A DNA stretch of 64,000 bases from Paramecium octaurelia. Taxonomy: Eukaryota > Ciliophora > Oligohymenophorea > Peniculida > Parameciidae. The stretch is from contig CAJJDP010000032.1 in assembly GCA_905182995.1 (NCBI GenBank), positions 5,135 through 69,134 on the forward strand. Direction: 5' to 3'. Every line of letters starts with the position of its first letter. Position 1 is the stretch's first letter. The translations under genes and the position numbers were made by a program. The notes under the pieces are model-generated. The model searched no databases. It was not told where the DNA came from and saw only the letters and a list, made by a program, of their open reading frames with translations. Positions 10,223 to 23,634 of this stretch are shown one piece after another.

Positions 10223-12996
10223 TCATTAAATTTATTTATTATATGTGTAAATGATCAACTCGATTTACATCTTTAATATGAAAATCTGAAATAACAAATT
10301 ATCATATTAATTGTCATAATATGGGCCTTAAAAATATTTTTTTGTTTCAACATAATGGCATTCCAAATATTCTTTTGAGATTTCATTTAGTACAAATTTT
10401 GAATCCAAATAATTCAATTTTCATAATATTTATCAATTTGGGACATAATGTTGACAATATTTTACATTTAAAAATTGATTTTTTCTTCATTTTTGGCCAA
10501 TTCCATTAATTTAGACACATAAATTTTTAGAGTTAAAATAAATTAATTCACAAATTGAGAAAAAGTTGTGAGATGCTATTAAAGTATTTTTCAATTAATG
10601 TTAAACAGATTTATTGAGAGTTATAAACCTTTAAATGAAAGACACAGGAGATCTTAAAATTAAAACAATTAATTATGGATTAATAACAAAAAATTGGATT
10701 TTTATATCAAATATATTTTCAAATTTAATTGTTTATAAAGATTCTATTAAACTTAACCGTATTTATTAAAAATTTACTTGATCAAGCATGTGAAATCTTG
10801 AAGAGAGTTGATCAACATAATATGAAAGAAAAATGTTATATAATTTAACTTCAACCCTAGCAGTTCTGGTAAGTTCTTTCTTTCTTTCTGATTGTTTAGC
10901 TTGTTGTCTGTACTTTATTTGAAAACCTTAAACAAATTTATTTGAATTTTTTCAAAATTAGTACATATATTCTGCATAGATTACTTTTAAATGTTTATCC
11001 ATTTAGAAATCATGTTTGTATTATTTATCAAAATTAATTTTATGATAATGTTTATTCACAACTTCTCCCAAAATTTCTTTAGAGATTATAACATCTATAT
11101 CCAATTTCAATTCAGTAAAGGAGATGTTAAAATCTTCGCCAGAAAAGCCGCATTATGAAGGACAAAATTCAAGTGCTTCCCATTTAGGTAAATTTACAGG
11201 ATGCAATTTATTATTTTAGAAATAATTTTACCTTCCTAAAGTGCCATCATAAAATTAAAGCAGTCTTTCAATAAAATTTTATGAAGTTGTTCAGAACTTA
11301 AGTATTATTTTAAGTTAGACTTGAAATTGTGTTTATCATTAATATAACCTTCTCTAGCAGTCCAAATCTAATCGAAATGGAATCAAGGCTTTTAAAAATT
11401 ATGAAACAGAAATTTGTGAACTTCATCATAATAGTAATTATAATTATTAATGAACTTTTAAACTAACTTTCTCTAATATTTGGCCCTCTCTTAATAAGCC
11501 TAAACAATCCAATAACCATGGACTAGAGTTACATCTAAGGATTTGAATGTTTAAATTGTTTCATATTTCCAGAGCACATTGGGATTAATATTTTTAGAAT
11601 TAATATGCATTTTTTCTATTTTTGATCTCTGTATTAAGTAATAACTTGTTATTTCCACAAGGAAGGTTTCAAATCTATTAAATCCTCAAATATTATTGAG
11701 TTTTTAATATTTAATTACAAGAAGAGAATTTATCGAACGCACTCTAGCTTTAAATGCTTGAATGAGATATCTATATTATAAAGTTTGATATCACTTGATA
11801 TTAATTCCTTAAATTTTTAACCTTAATAATTCTAATAGCAACACTGCATTTTCATAAATTAAATTCTGCTCTTATTTATTACTTCATAGATATAAACATT
11901 TAATTCTTTGCTATCATGATATACGAAGGATAAGAAGAAATATTTTTTATGTAATTTAAAATTCTCTTGATGGATTTTATATTAGTTAAATTATTGAAAT
12001 TAGGCTAAATTATTGTTAAAATATAAATTGGTAAATTATTAGCTTGTGGAATTATATTGCATATTCTCGTTACTCATTATTTTTTTAATTAGGAAATTAT
12101 GTTTTGAATTTGAAAATAGATAAGAATTTAATTGGCATAACAAATCAATTTTGGAATTTTTTTCATACGATTTTCAAATAATTGGCTAATTTAATTTTAC
12201 TTTCTTGCTGAAACTTTTAATATTTAACTATATTTTATGTGTCAAATCATTTTTCTTTTTCCATTGAAAAATTACACAACATGATTGATCATAAAAGATA
12301 AATTTAATCTTGGTTGTTTATCATTATTCAATCATAATTATGCTTTACCCCCCTTGCAGCTAAATCAAATCACTATATTTTTTATAGCAACACCACGAAT
12401 CAAATTTATAAATTTGAGTTAATTTACTGAGTTTTAGAAAGTTTTTCTTGAAATTTTTAAATAATTCTTAAATTATTTATTTTGTTAGCTAAAATCATAT
12501 TATGTTAAGCGATTTAATAGTTTTCCAGCCTAAGTTTTGTTCTGTAAATTATTGAAACACTATTTTATAATAAATGTCATGACTTATTTAAGAGATAAGA
12601 TTTTCGCAACCTTAACCTACTGCTAAAGCTTCATTTCATATTGTTGAATTGGAAATTAGCTGTTAATATAGACAATAGCGTTTCTTGATTCTTTTTCATA
12701 AATGGCTTAAGAGATTTATTTGATTAATTTTAAAATAGGATTAACAAGTTCTTAATTATTAAATTAAAGTAGATTCATGTAAAACTATTAAAAAATAACA
12801 TTAGTTTTGTCGGGATTGCTCTTTATTCTATTAAATATTATGTATTTAATCTTGATTTCAATTTCCAATGTTTAAACCTTATTTTCAGAAACCATTTTTT
12901 TCTTTTCTTATCGTATAATTCATTACAAAACTTTCCTAATTTTGTTTTATATCTTATAATTAACAGAGGTGGCTGTTTACTAATTTTAACAGCCAT
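10223..12996 (-). pseudogene. Large decayed gene of unknown family
   Basis: Reading the reverse strand from an ATG at 12996 gives long, clearly protein-like blocks that follow each other collinearly but in changing frames. Early blocks include IFNRIKSNPDKTNVIFQQFY and FIFYDQSCCVIFQWKKKN; later blocks include NPNVLWKYETIQTFKSLDV, LPKWEALEFCPSQCGFSGED and, near the end, YLECHYVETKKYFQGPYYDN. Together they would make roughly 900 residues. The frame changes several times without plausible introns, and in-frame TGA codons lie at 12176-12174 and 11385-11383. At least one canonical small intron near 11790 seems to remain. I do not recognise the family. The strand, collinearity and block quality make a decayed host gene far more likely than chance. 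A badly erroneous sequence of a live gene is the alternative. Confidence 0.6.
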
Positions 12997-13112
12997 TTTC
13001 TTTCTAAAGCCAATTCATTCTCTATTTTAAGCTTGCCATATTCTTATAAACATAAAAAAGAGAATGAAATTCATTTAATTAAATAAAATGAGTTTAATCA
13101 TTTATATAAATA

Positions 13113-14018
13113 ATGTAATAAAAAAGGTATGATTCTGTTCGTAAGAATAAATTGTAAGTCCATTAATCATAGCCACTACAATTATAGTACTCTTCATAGC
13201 CTAAATAAGTGCCTAATAAATTTCAAATTGCGTAGATTGGAAAGGATATTGCACCTACGATTATCCCTGCATTTATAGATATGATAAATCAAGAAACTGA
13301 TGTATACTATCTATTTGACTCATTTCACTCCATCTTAAATTCACTTAAATAAGCAGAAGAAGATACTAATATTACATAAAAGAATAAATAACACACACTA
13401 GATTGGTGGAAAGTTACAGGATCAAGTTAAAGTTGGACAGGTGTAAGAAATATACAACCACTTTCAGAATCTCATATAAAGCAATCATCCCGTTTTCTTG
13501 ATAGTTATAATAGCAGAGGCTCGGCTATTATTGAAAATCTTAAACGTTAAATAGGAGAGTTGACAGAAGAACAAAAGTTTAAACAAAATTCTCGTACAAT
13601 TGGCTAGGTTGCGATCAAACTGTTTGATGAATAGGAACTCTATGTTGAAATGTCTAAGTAAGGGAAAACTTTGATTACAATTTATCAAGTGTAAAATAAA
13701 TTTCATAAATGTCATATGGGTTTTTGCTTATACACTGTTTTAGGAGAATTGCAAGAAAAAGAAAGCATAATCAACAAAATGTATGTAGCTAAGTGGCACA
13801 GAAAAAATGGGAACTTTTTAAATCTTGTTACAGAATTTATTTAATATATCATCAAAAATGAAGCTGTGAGCAGAATAAAAATAAAAATAAATTCAACATA
13901 AGGATAACTTATTAGACACCTACAATAATTAAACTTTAAGTTATCATCTACTGTACCATTAATCACTTAAATAAAAGTACTAACATTTGTACTACTTACT
14001 AAAGAATTTAAAATTTGA
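13113..14018 (+). CDS. Hypothetical protein, 301 aa
   Basis: Single open frame from ATG 13113 to TGA 14016-14018 with no intron needed. The N-terminal 45 residues are Gln-rich (TAA/TAG-dense). The middle has aromatic and charged patches (LDWWKVTGSSQSWTGVRNIQ, RTIGQVAIKLFDEQELYVEM). The C-terminal half alternates beta-like segments with MYVAKWHRKNGNFLNLVTEF. No signal peptide or membrane helix is obvious and the family is not recognised. A possible 28-nt intron (GTACTAAC...ACTAAAG) just before the stop would swap the last residues for a hydrophobic tail; I prefer the unspliced end. Confidence 0.6.
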
Positions 14019-15183
14019 ATTTTGAATAACTAATTTTGTTATTTTGTTTATTATTGTTATCTATTTCTTTAGTTTTATTCTAATCAATTATTTTATTAAT
14101 TATTTAATATAGATATTGCTCAATACAACAGATTCAGATTAAGAAGTCCAGTTTGAATATTTCAAGGATATAATGAAGTGAAGGTTTTATAGAATGTAGT
14201 CAGGTGTGAAAATCACATTAATCTCCATTCTTACTTACTAAACAGATTATTAGACAATCTATTTAAAATTATCAAAGAAACCCATCTATCTTCATGGAAA
14301 TCTTTAGAATAATCCTCCATTTTTAGAAGGCATTACAAGATGATTTGAATAACTCCATAAGAAAAAAATTGAAGAATTTTCTACACGAATTCATTAAATA
14401 ATTGAAACATAAAGTTTTATTAATCATAAATCAAATTTTTTGCTTCTCACATTCAATTAAATAAACATAAAATTGTGTATTATTAATTTTTTCTTAATTT
14501 TGACTACATTAATTTAGTTGTGAAAAAAATATCATTGCTCATCCACTCTATGTTATTATATTTAATCTATTATGATTTAAAAATAATCCTAAATTCATTT
14601 AAATATTATTACTTTTTAAACTAATATCCATAAAAATTATAAAAATAAGAAAACTCTCCATTTTGGAATATTTTGATGTTTAAACATATACTAGCCGTAT
14701 TTTCCACAAATACATATATAAAATACTGAACTAGGTTTAGTCTAAAACGAAATAAAGTCCATTTATTACTAGTTATGAAGGAATTCTAAAAGTAATCTTA
14801 TAAATAAATAAAAGAAAAGGTTAGCCTAATTTATTATTTATATTAAAATTTGAAGACCAAACAGAATTTATTATTACAACCTACTAAAACAATTTTCTCT
14901 CATTCTTCTATTGGACGGAATTTATAATAAATATGATTGATATTTTATGAACCAAAGATTGTATGTTAATTGAGATATTTAGATATTTTTTCTATAAAAT
15001 CCATTGATTTTTAAATTTTATAACATTAAAAAGAATAGAATCTACCTACAATATTATAAATGATTGAAATATCTCAATATATTTTGCATTAAACAACATT
15101 ATGAAGATTTTCAAGATATTTCAGTCTGGTTCAATAAATTATAAACTATTATATTTTTTTAATTTTAACGACATTAAGAAAAA
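14019..15183. other. Mostly non-coding, possible decayed ORF
   Basis: About 1.16 kb between two forward genes. Between about 14125 and 14470 there are short protein-like stretches in shifting forward frames (DSDQEVQFEYFKDIMK, then KKPIYLHGNLQNNPPFLEG), which may be remnants of a gene. From 14470 to 15183 I see only AT-rich sequence with no frame, tRNA or repeat. The last 100 bases should hold the promoter of the coiled-coil gene at 15184. Confidence 0.35.
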
Positions 15184-17965
15184 ATGAGAGCACAATCACC
15201 CACATAGAAATTCATCCCTCCATCAGCAATTACAACTACTAGATTAGTAAGCTCCCCTCACTCAAATATAAGAGATCAAAGAGCTGATTCATAAGTGAAT
15301 AGTAGAGTAACTAAAATAACTACTTACTCGACAAGGCCAAAAACTACTATAACTACAACCACTACCTATAGACCAGTCATTGAGACTAGAACAGTAAGGC
15401 TATGCACAGACAAGAGGTGTCAAGGACATGAATAACATATCGAATAATTAACTTAAGAGAACCAGTAGTTGCATTAAAGAGTTCTAGAACTTCAATAAGA
15501 AATAGAATAGATTTCTATTTGTTAAAGTGAGCATACTAATAATTATTCTTGTGAAATAGATAACATTAAAAAATTATATGAGGAATCATAAATTAATCAC
15601 AAATCTGAAATTCAATATCTTACTTAAGAGATAACTTAATATAAAACTTAATTCTAACATTCTGATGATTAAGTAAAATATTTAACTCAATAATTGAAAA
15701 AATAATCAAGTAATGAGAACCTAGAAAATTAAATTGCCTTGCTTACAACTGAAATGGAAAGATTAAATACGGTTATTCTTGAAAAAAATGTAGTTGTAGA
15801 ACAACTGACCCATAAAATTAATTAATTAGACTCTGAATTATTCAACAAGGAAGATGTTATTGAAAATTTAGAAATTAATGCATCTAAATTGAAAAAACAA
15901 TATTAAGAAGCCTGCAATCAGGTTTTTCTTATGAGATCAGAGTTGGACAGATAATTGGATACTATATAATAGTAAGAAAGAAATATGTTCATTTTGAATC
16001 AAGACAAATAAGCCATAGAATAATATAATTTTATTTTAGAACAAAAAGAATAACAACTATAGTAATTAAGAGGTAGTATCTAATTGTTAGAAATGAGATC
16101 GCAAGAACAATAAACTACAATTTAGGCATAATATCAGGAAATTGATAATCTCATGCTTAGGTTGGACTCAGCTAATTAGTAAATTGATTATTATCAAACA
16201 GAATCTGATGAACTTTAAAAGTATCGAAATATTTTGTAGAACGAATTAGAAATGTCAAAGCAAGAAAACACAAGATTATAGGAATAAATTAATAAATTAA
16301 AATAATAATCTACAGATTTAAATAAAACGATTGAGAAATTAAAATTAGATTTTAATTAACAACTGAGTTCTATATAGTAAGACTTTAACTTTGAACTTTA
16401 ATCAAAGAATGATGAATTGGAACAAGATAAATCCTAATATTAATAGGAATTATTGGTGATTACTAAAAAATTTTAAGAAGAAAACTATTAACTTAGAATT
16501 AGTAATGAAGATATGGAAAATGAGTTAAATTAATTAAGTAACATCAACTAAATGCTGTAGAGTACGGTTGATGAAAAAATAAATGAAATCTCAAATTTGA
16601 AAAATGGATACCATTAATTAAATAGTGAATATAATACATTCAATATGAAGCTTTAAGAAGAAAACCACAAACTAAAATTAGAAATAGAAGATGCTTTAAT
16701 TACTACAAATTAGCTCTAACAAAAAAAGAATTCATTAGAATCGACAATCATAGAATTAAATCATGTTATACAATAATTGTAACAACAAATTACATAGAAT
16801 TAAAATGAGTTAAACTCGTTAAAGTATAAATCTGGAGAGGAATATTCTAATTTAAGAATTCAAATTGAATAACTTGATTAAAATAACCTTTAATTATAGT
16901 CCATAAGATCAAGATTATAAAAGGATTATGAAGAAAAGTTGAATGAACTTAAAGATTTACAAGATAAGTTCAATTAATACAAATAAACTACCCAATAAAC
17001 AATTAAAGATTTGGAGAAAAAAATATATGAATACGAAGAGAAATTATCCTTATTATCATCAGAAATTCAAAGGATGCTCTTCTAAATCAATCAAAAGAAT
17101 GACTTAATCTAAGAATAGACTACAATTTTAGATGAATACTAGAAAGAAATCAAACAGCTACAATAATAAATATTAGAAAATTAATTAGAGGCTGAAGAAT
17201 AATAGAAGAAATTAGAAAGTTAAATGAATGAAGCTTTAACTCAACAAAGAGAGAAGCTATTTAGATTTGAGAGTGAGAATCTTTCTTTTAAGTCTTTTAT
17301 TGAAGAGCAAAATCACGTGATTGAGACTTTGTCAAAATAAATAGATGGAATGACTGGTGATTTAAAATATCAACAATAATTAGGCGAAGAATTGTAAAAG
17401 AAAAATTCATTCCTTACTAAGCAATTATAGGAATAACAATCAGAAGTTGGTGAAAATTAATTTAAGATTGATCATTTATTAGTTGAAAACAAGGCTCTTA
17501 AATAAGAGCTTGAAATTAGAATAGACACAGAGTCAGAGCTTAAATTCAAATTAGATAAGCTTATCGAAGAATTAGCAAAGAAATAGTAATAAATTAATGA
17601 GTTTGAATAAAGAACCAGAGAATATGAGACAAGCCAATAAAACGAGGTAGTTTAATTTGAAGAAAAAATAACCTATTATTAAAATGAAGTTGAAACTTGG
17701 AAAAAGAAATTTATAATCTTAAATAAAGATTATCATAAAACATAAGAAGATTTAATGATGGTTCAAGCCGAGTTTGATGCATTCAAGCAAAGAGGAAATC
17801 CAACAGTAGTTAGAGTAATGATATATTTTAATAATCTAGGAATCAACATGTTTTGAGGTTCGTAAGTCATCATTATATAAAGAAAATATTGTAACCACGA
17901 AATCAAGTTAAGTTAGCTAGTCCAGTCAACTTATTGTTAAACCTTTGAAGGAAGTGAATCTTTGA
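15184..17965 (+). CDS. Long coiled-coil protein, 918 aa
   Basis: ATG 15184 to TGA 17963-17965, with one 25-nt intron at 17815-17839; without it the frame stops early at 17856. The first 80 residues are Thr/Pro/Arg-rich and disordered (TTITTTTTYRPVIETRTVR), followed by a Cys pair (LCTDKRC). Residues about 95-880 are an almost uninterrupted heptad-type coiled coil rich in Q, E, K, L and N. The C-terminus is Ser/Thr-rich (VTTKSSQVSQSSQ). Such rods are typical of ciliate cortical, basal-body or fibre proteins, but nothing in the sequence fixes the location. The gene converges on the MFS-type transporter gene, with about 113 bases between their stops. Confidence 0.8.
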
Positions 17966-18078
17966 GAATATATATATATACTAATAAAGTTATTGAATTA
18001 ACATAATTTATATACTTGGAGGAATTGATAAAAAATATAAATCATAATTATCCTTTTTTAATAAAAATATTTCACTTC

Positions 18079-19633
18079 TCATTAGGGCTTTTCTAAGTAT
18101 TCTGCAAATAAATCAGTATCATTATTATTATTCTCTTCATTGCTTACATTATTTATTTTTGCAAATTGCATGGGAGCCAATTTATTATCCAAAATGCTAA
18201 AATATTCATAATAATTTTTACTTGAAGCATCTTATATCCTCAACTAGAATCTGAATAGCTAAAATTAAAGCAAATAATGAGAACGATATTAATACTTTAA
18301 AAGTGCCCATAATGTTTCTGTTCACAACATCTAATAAAAAAGGCATAAACACAAAAATTAGATTTTAAAATCCGACTGTGAGGCCAAATGCTTTACCAAA
18401 CGATTTCAATTTGATTATGTAAATAATTGCACTCCATGTGCAAACAAAAGATAAACAATAACCAACTGCTAAAATAATCAAACCTATGTGAGGAGAGGTT
18501 AAGTACTAGATGTGACCAATAATGATAATGATAACAGAAACAATGATTAAGTACCTTCTATAAGTAAAATATTAAACCAGAGGGCCAATGATGAATAAAG
18601 ATAAGCAGCCTAACATCCAAAATAATGCAATATCTAATTCTTCGATTTGATTATTAGTATCAAACAAAACCGATGCCATAATATATATTGACACGTTCAC
18701 AAGCGTGACGATTGAACAAAAAAACATTGAGTTGAAGGCTAAAAGTAGCCAAAACATTTAGGGAAATATCTTAAAATCTTTGAACTTAAAAAAATAGAGT
18801 TTATTAATTATTTTTGTGTCTTCAGTTAAAATGATATCGCTGCTGGGTTAGAGTTGTCTATAAGAGGATAAGTAATTTTCATTTTCTAATTTCTTGTCGA
18901 TTAAAAAGCCAAGACATAATAAAATATAGCCAAATAATATGAATACTATCCCACTTATCAAGGATGTCATCAAATTATATTGTTTTTAAATAATTGGGGT
19001 TAGGTATATAGATAGTACTAAACCTATTTATGAAAATAGTTGCAATATACTCAGAACTATTGACTATATACATAATTGAAGCATACAATGCTATTCTTAA
19101 AAAATGGGGCCAAAAAAGACGACCACAAAGGTAACAACGACTCAATACCGCAACCTAAAAGTAGCCTACCTAAAATCATTAATAAAAACGATTTAAAATA
19201 GACTCCTATAGTAAAGGTCAGTTATCCCATTATCATAATAGCTATAATAGATTATAAAATTTACACCTACAATATATGTCATAATTATTCTATCACCATG
19301 ACAATCTCTCATGCCGCCAGTGAAAAGAGGAAAGAAGGCATTCCCAAAAGCATAAATGATGTAGAGAGATGCAAAATACAAGTCAAAATTAATGGTTTAA
19401 TCTTCTTGAAATAATTATTATAGTGTTTTATATATTGCCACTGGCTAGTCGAAGCAATAAAACGAAGGAATAATGATCCAGATAGACAAAAACAAAACTA
19501 AGTATCTTAAGATGGATTATTATTTCATATGAATTCCATTATTTTATACAGTTTTATCTATGAGCTTTGTTTTGCTGAAATTATTGCTTTAATCAATATA
19601 GCTTTCTATAAACTCTGTGTGTTATGCATTCAT
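18079..19633 (-). CDS. MFS transporter, MFSD1-like, 493 aa
   Basis: Start at 19633, stop at 18081-18079, with introns of 25 nt (19266-19242), 23 nt and 25 nt; exon sum is 494 codons. About 45 hydrophilic residues precede the first membrane helix. The MFS inter-helix motif is clear: FTGGMRDCHGDR, matching the G-x3-D-x2-G-x-R loop between helices 2 and 3, followed by GRLLLGCGIESLLPLW, which resembles the GR-x2-x-G-x-G-x-ES segment of the MFSD1 group. About eleven hydrophobic helices are visible, with a charged central loop (YRQLQPSSDIILTEDTK). MFSD1 relatives are lysosomal dipeptide carriers; the substrate here is inferred at best. Confidence 0.75.
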
Positions 19634-19914
19634 AATTTCCTATATTGAAAATAAAAACGTATATAAAATAAATATTAATTATAATTATTATGGAAACTTT
19701 AATTGAGAAAAAAAATTGCTTACAACCATACTAAGAATTGATAATTTGCGTAAAGCAAGCTGCATAACAATCAAACCCCAATAAAAGACCATCATATACA
19801 TCTATCTGTTAAGTAAAATTAAATGTATTCCTAGCAATCATTTTAGAAATTAGGTTTGTGTGTTGTAAAAGAGGAGAAATGATTTTTAGAAATTTATATA
19901 TGAAAATAATATTT

Positions 19915-21625
19915 TCAATATTGCTATTGTTAATACTTTGATCTTTTGGAATTCTATTTTCTATTTTAAGATAACAGCATCTAATCTGCACTTTCTTTTG
20001 ATAATTCTTCTTTTGTATGTCTCGATTCAGCCAAAGTCTTTCTCTTCTCAACTAAAAAATGATAAATGGTAGTTACCTTCTGTTAAAATAATGTCTAAAT
20101 CATTTTAATGTTCAGTTTATGATTTTAATTCTGTATGCTGCTTAGTACCAGATAATTCACTCTTATCATCATCAAACTTAACTGTACCTTTCTTTTGTTT
20201 CTTTTGGTCTTATTTAGGAATATATTAATTTGAAACTAATAAAATATTGTCTATTATTTTTTCTAATTATTCTATTTTTGGTAAGAGCGTTGTCTCATCA
20301 TCATCATCATTAATAATTTCAACTCCTATCTATTCTTGAATCCTCATATATTGTTGTTAAATTTAAGAGATTTGCTTTTTATTTTAATCAATTCCTCTAG
20401 AAATTCTTTCAATCTTGGAATCTTCCAAATTAACCTACTCTTTGATAGGAGCTTTTGCCATTTATTTAAACTTTTGTAAGTATTACTAGATTTTCTCATT
20501 TTTTTATTCAGTTTGTTCAATCTATAAAAATCACAATAATATTACCTCCTAATTGATCTCATTGATTTCTTTATAGATTTCATCAATCCAAATTTCTTAG
20601 TTGTAATATTACTTCAATATTGCATCTACATTATTGAATCCAGTTTCCAAATACAATTTATTAAATTAAGCCTCATATTCAAGGACTTACTAAGCAACAT
20701 CCTTCTATTCTTATTATGATTCACTTCTTTCTTTTAATATTGGTTTTGTCTAATCACCCTATTCTGTTAAGTAGGGTCCTTAAACCTAAGATTTTTAATC
20801 AGATGCCATGCTTTATTGCTCTTATTAATCATCCTTTTATGGTTTGAATAATGCTTCATATTCTTGCTGGAATTTATTTTGTTCTTTATCAGCTAATTCC
20901 TTAATTAACTTCAGTTGGTCTTAAAGAAATTTTTACTATAATTTATAAAGGTTTGAGTTACCTCTTCCTTGAGTAATTCGTTTTATCTAATACAATTTTA
21001 ATATTCTCTTTGTTTAAAAATGGCATCTTTTTCTATTCCTTTGAACACTGTTGAATAAATGACTCGTTCCCTTCTGCTGAGATTCAATTATTCTTTTTCT
21101 GCTTCGACTTCTGCCAATTACTCATTGTGTTTAATGTGAATCTATTACAGTTTCAATTCTGCATCTCGAACTGCCTATCAGTTAAAATAGTAATTTTACT
21201 TTTTAAACTTGAGTCAACTCGCTGCCAGAATTAGTGTTTTCAATTTTTGAGATGTCTTTTGCACTTGTTTTCATTGCATTTACTAAATTCTCTAAGTCTT
21301 ACTAAAAAATGAAGTGATGTAGTACCTTCTTTTTGGTTTCAATTTCGATTTTTTAAGCTATCAAAGCGCATTCTTCCTAAGCCTTAATCACACTCAAGGC
21401 GATTTGAGTGTCTACAACTGTATTTTTTTATTTTTAATTGATTAATTAATCTGTGTATTCAGAATTATCAATTTTCATTTAAGAAATGAGAGATCTAGGT
21501 CAAGGTGAAGAATACCGATTTTGAGTTGTGATCTATTGAAAATCAGATTTGGCCTTTTGAATGGATGTGTTTAGAGTTGAAATGGTTTAGCTTTGATTCA
21601 TTTAATTATTATATATTATTAACAT
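19915..21625 (-). CDS. Coiled-coil protein, 518 aa
   Basis: Start at 21625, stop at 19917-19915. Six introns of 21, 24, 34, 26, 24 and 25 nt give an exon sum of 519 codons. The 21-nt intron near the start removes an in-frame TGA. The protein is mostly coiled coil (ALSVIKAQEECALIAQKIEI, AVRDAELKLQQIHIKHNEQL) with an acidic patch before a lysine-rich tail. No catalytic motif is present. The start is 58 bases from the start of the divergent SF-assemblin gene, so the two may share a promoter; both are cytoskeletal in style. Confidence 0.75.
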
Positions 21626-21683
21626 TTTATAGGGGTAATGCAATACTTGATAAATCGTAAATAAAATTAATTAAAAATATCAT

Positions 21684-22576
21684 ATGCTTCTTTCGACATC
21701 AAAATTAACGACTTCCAAACTTAATAAATCCTAACTATCAAGTCCATAGAGATCAACCATTAACTATTTGAGTTAAGATCTCGATTCCCCATCTAGATAG
21801 AGAATTAAATTGCTCTCAGATAAATGGAATCATATTCAAAATGGAATTGATAAAGATAAGCTCGAAAAAAGGGAAGTGTTGGAAGAACGAATCAAAATCA
21901 TAGAAGACGTGCTTGCATCTGAAAAACCCAAAGACGAATAAAAATTCAAAGTCATTAAGGATTCAGTCTTGAAACTCTAAGATTAAGCACATAATCAAAA
22001 ATCAGAGAGAGAAGTATTTGATTGAAACCATATTCTCTAGGCATTTGACGACAAGAAGGAGAAAGATTTTAGAACATTATCAGATAACATTGCACTATCC
22101 TTTGAATAGGAAAGAAATATTAGAGGACAAGGAGAAACAAAGTTATAAAAGCAAATTGATGAACGTTTTGCCTAGATAACTTTGACGATCACTAGAAACA
22201 CTCACCAATATGAGGATAGAAGCCAGGCTAAAATTTCAGAAGTTCTTTAATAAATTTAGGTTGTTAAAAATTAATTAGATTAAGAAAGAAGATCAAGGTA
22301 TTTTATCATGCAAATTAAAATAGGGAGGAATCAGCTGAGTCATTATCTGAATAAATTGATAGTGAGATTAACAAGTTTTCAGATTAATTACTTGTCGAAA
22401 AGAAAGTAAGGGAAGAGACTCAAGGAAAAATATTCAGAATGATTGAAGATGTACATGGCAAATTACAATAAGATATCAATTTTGAAAGAAGGGAAAGAGA
22501 AGCAACTACTGAAGCATTACTAAAATTATTAGAGGATGCATGCATTAAAATAGATAAGAATTTCAGATCATTTTGA
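21684..22576 (+). CDS. SF-assemblin family protein, 279 aa
   Basis: ATG 21684 to TGA 22574-22576 with introns of 27 and 26 nt; exon sum 280 codons. A short Ser/Thr-Pro-rich head (TSKLTTSKLNKSQLSSPQ) is followed by a rod with the SF-assemblin/beta-giardin pattern: NIRGQGETKLQKQIDERF, then repeated heptads to an LLEDACIKIDKNFRSF-type end. The length matches the family (about 270-300 residues). SF-assemblins polymerise into 2-nm filaments of striated rootlets next to basal bodies; in Paramecium they are attributed to kinetodesmal fibres. The 279-residue length and typical head make this look intact. Confidence 0.85.
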
Positions 22577-22642
22577 TATATAAATAAATTATAAATTGGA
22601 ATCTGCATAAAAATTACAAAAAAAATCGAATAGAATGATAAA

Positions 22643-23568
22643 TCAACTGCTTACCATTCTTTAAACCTTGTTATTTTGAATTTATGATTATTAATATTGC
22701 TTTTCCAAAAGTTGATTCTGGGATGCAAAAGAAATAACAGTTTTTTTATTTATAATTTTATTAAATGGGATTCTCGATTTTGGAATATTTTATGGTTGAT
22801 TCAATAAAGAATTGATAGAGTTATTGATTGATTTGTTTAGATTTATTTGAGATGCATTGGAGCTATGAAATTTGAGTTCTTTTTTATAAAAATAGTTTCT
22901 GCTTACTGTTTTAGGAGCCTTTCTTGTTTGTTAATTTCTTTCTTACTGTTCTTATTGCTTATAAAATTATTGATTTTAATTCGTATTTTATGTCGTTTCA
23001 TCATTTTACATTCTATTAAGACCATACATCATTTTCAAAGTTATTTTCTCTTAAATAATAAATATTATTTTACTTCAAAGTATTCTTTGGAAGATTGAAA
23101 ATTAGACAATTTTGATCTATCGAATTTGTTTCTATTTGGATAACATTGGACAAAGAAACCAACATTAGTTTTCTCCTATTTAATATGGTTCGTTTGGGTT
23201 TCTTCCTGTTTAGTTGTGATTAAAGAATTCTCTTTCGGTTTGGGTGATCTGAGTTATTTGAATAATTGTGTTCTGCTTCTAGATTCTTAGTGGATTGATG
23301 CAGATTTCACGATTTTTTCATCGAGTGGCAATTAAGTTTACTTTATAATTTCTTAAGAGAACCTTCTCCCTGATTGCATTTAAGCAATTTACAAGTTGGA
23401 TCCTATTATCTTATCTGTTTGATGTTCAGAGATTGATTTGCCCAATTTCAATGAGGATATTCTTTAAAGTTCTTAATGTATGCTACCTCCATATTTATGC
23501 CATGGACCCAAATTCTCCATATCATTAAAAGTGAAAGAGTCTTGAGTATTTAAGATTAGATGTACCAT
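22643..23568 (-). CDS. Hypothetical basic Ser/Gln-rich protein, 299 aa
   Basis: Start chosen at ATG 23568; stop at 22645-22643. One 26-nt intron (GTAAAATAAT...TTAAGAG) restores the frame; exon sum 300 codons. The sequence is low-complexity, rich in K, Q, S and N, with no recognised domain. Readable blocks include FTFNDMENLGPWHKYGGSIH and KTNVGFFVQCYPNRNKFDR. An alternative frame opens at an ATG near 23620 (MLKSKESKEAEIFECLSRD) but does not join. Probably a disordered structural protein. Confidence 0.55.
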
Positions 23569-23634
23569 CTCTACTTAAACATTCGAATATCTCAGCTTCT
23601 TTACTTTCTTTTGACTTTAACATAATTTAATTAA

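Noticed and set aside
22847-23098. Forward hydrophobic ORF beginning MRCIGAMKFEFFF
   Set aside because: It is antisense to the reverse gene 22643-23568; its Leu/Ile/Phe richness mirrors the Lys/Gln/Asn-rich sense protein.
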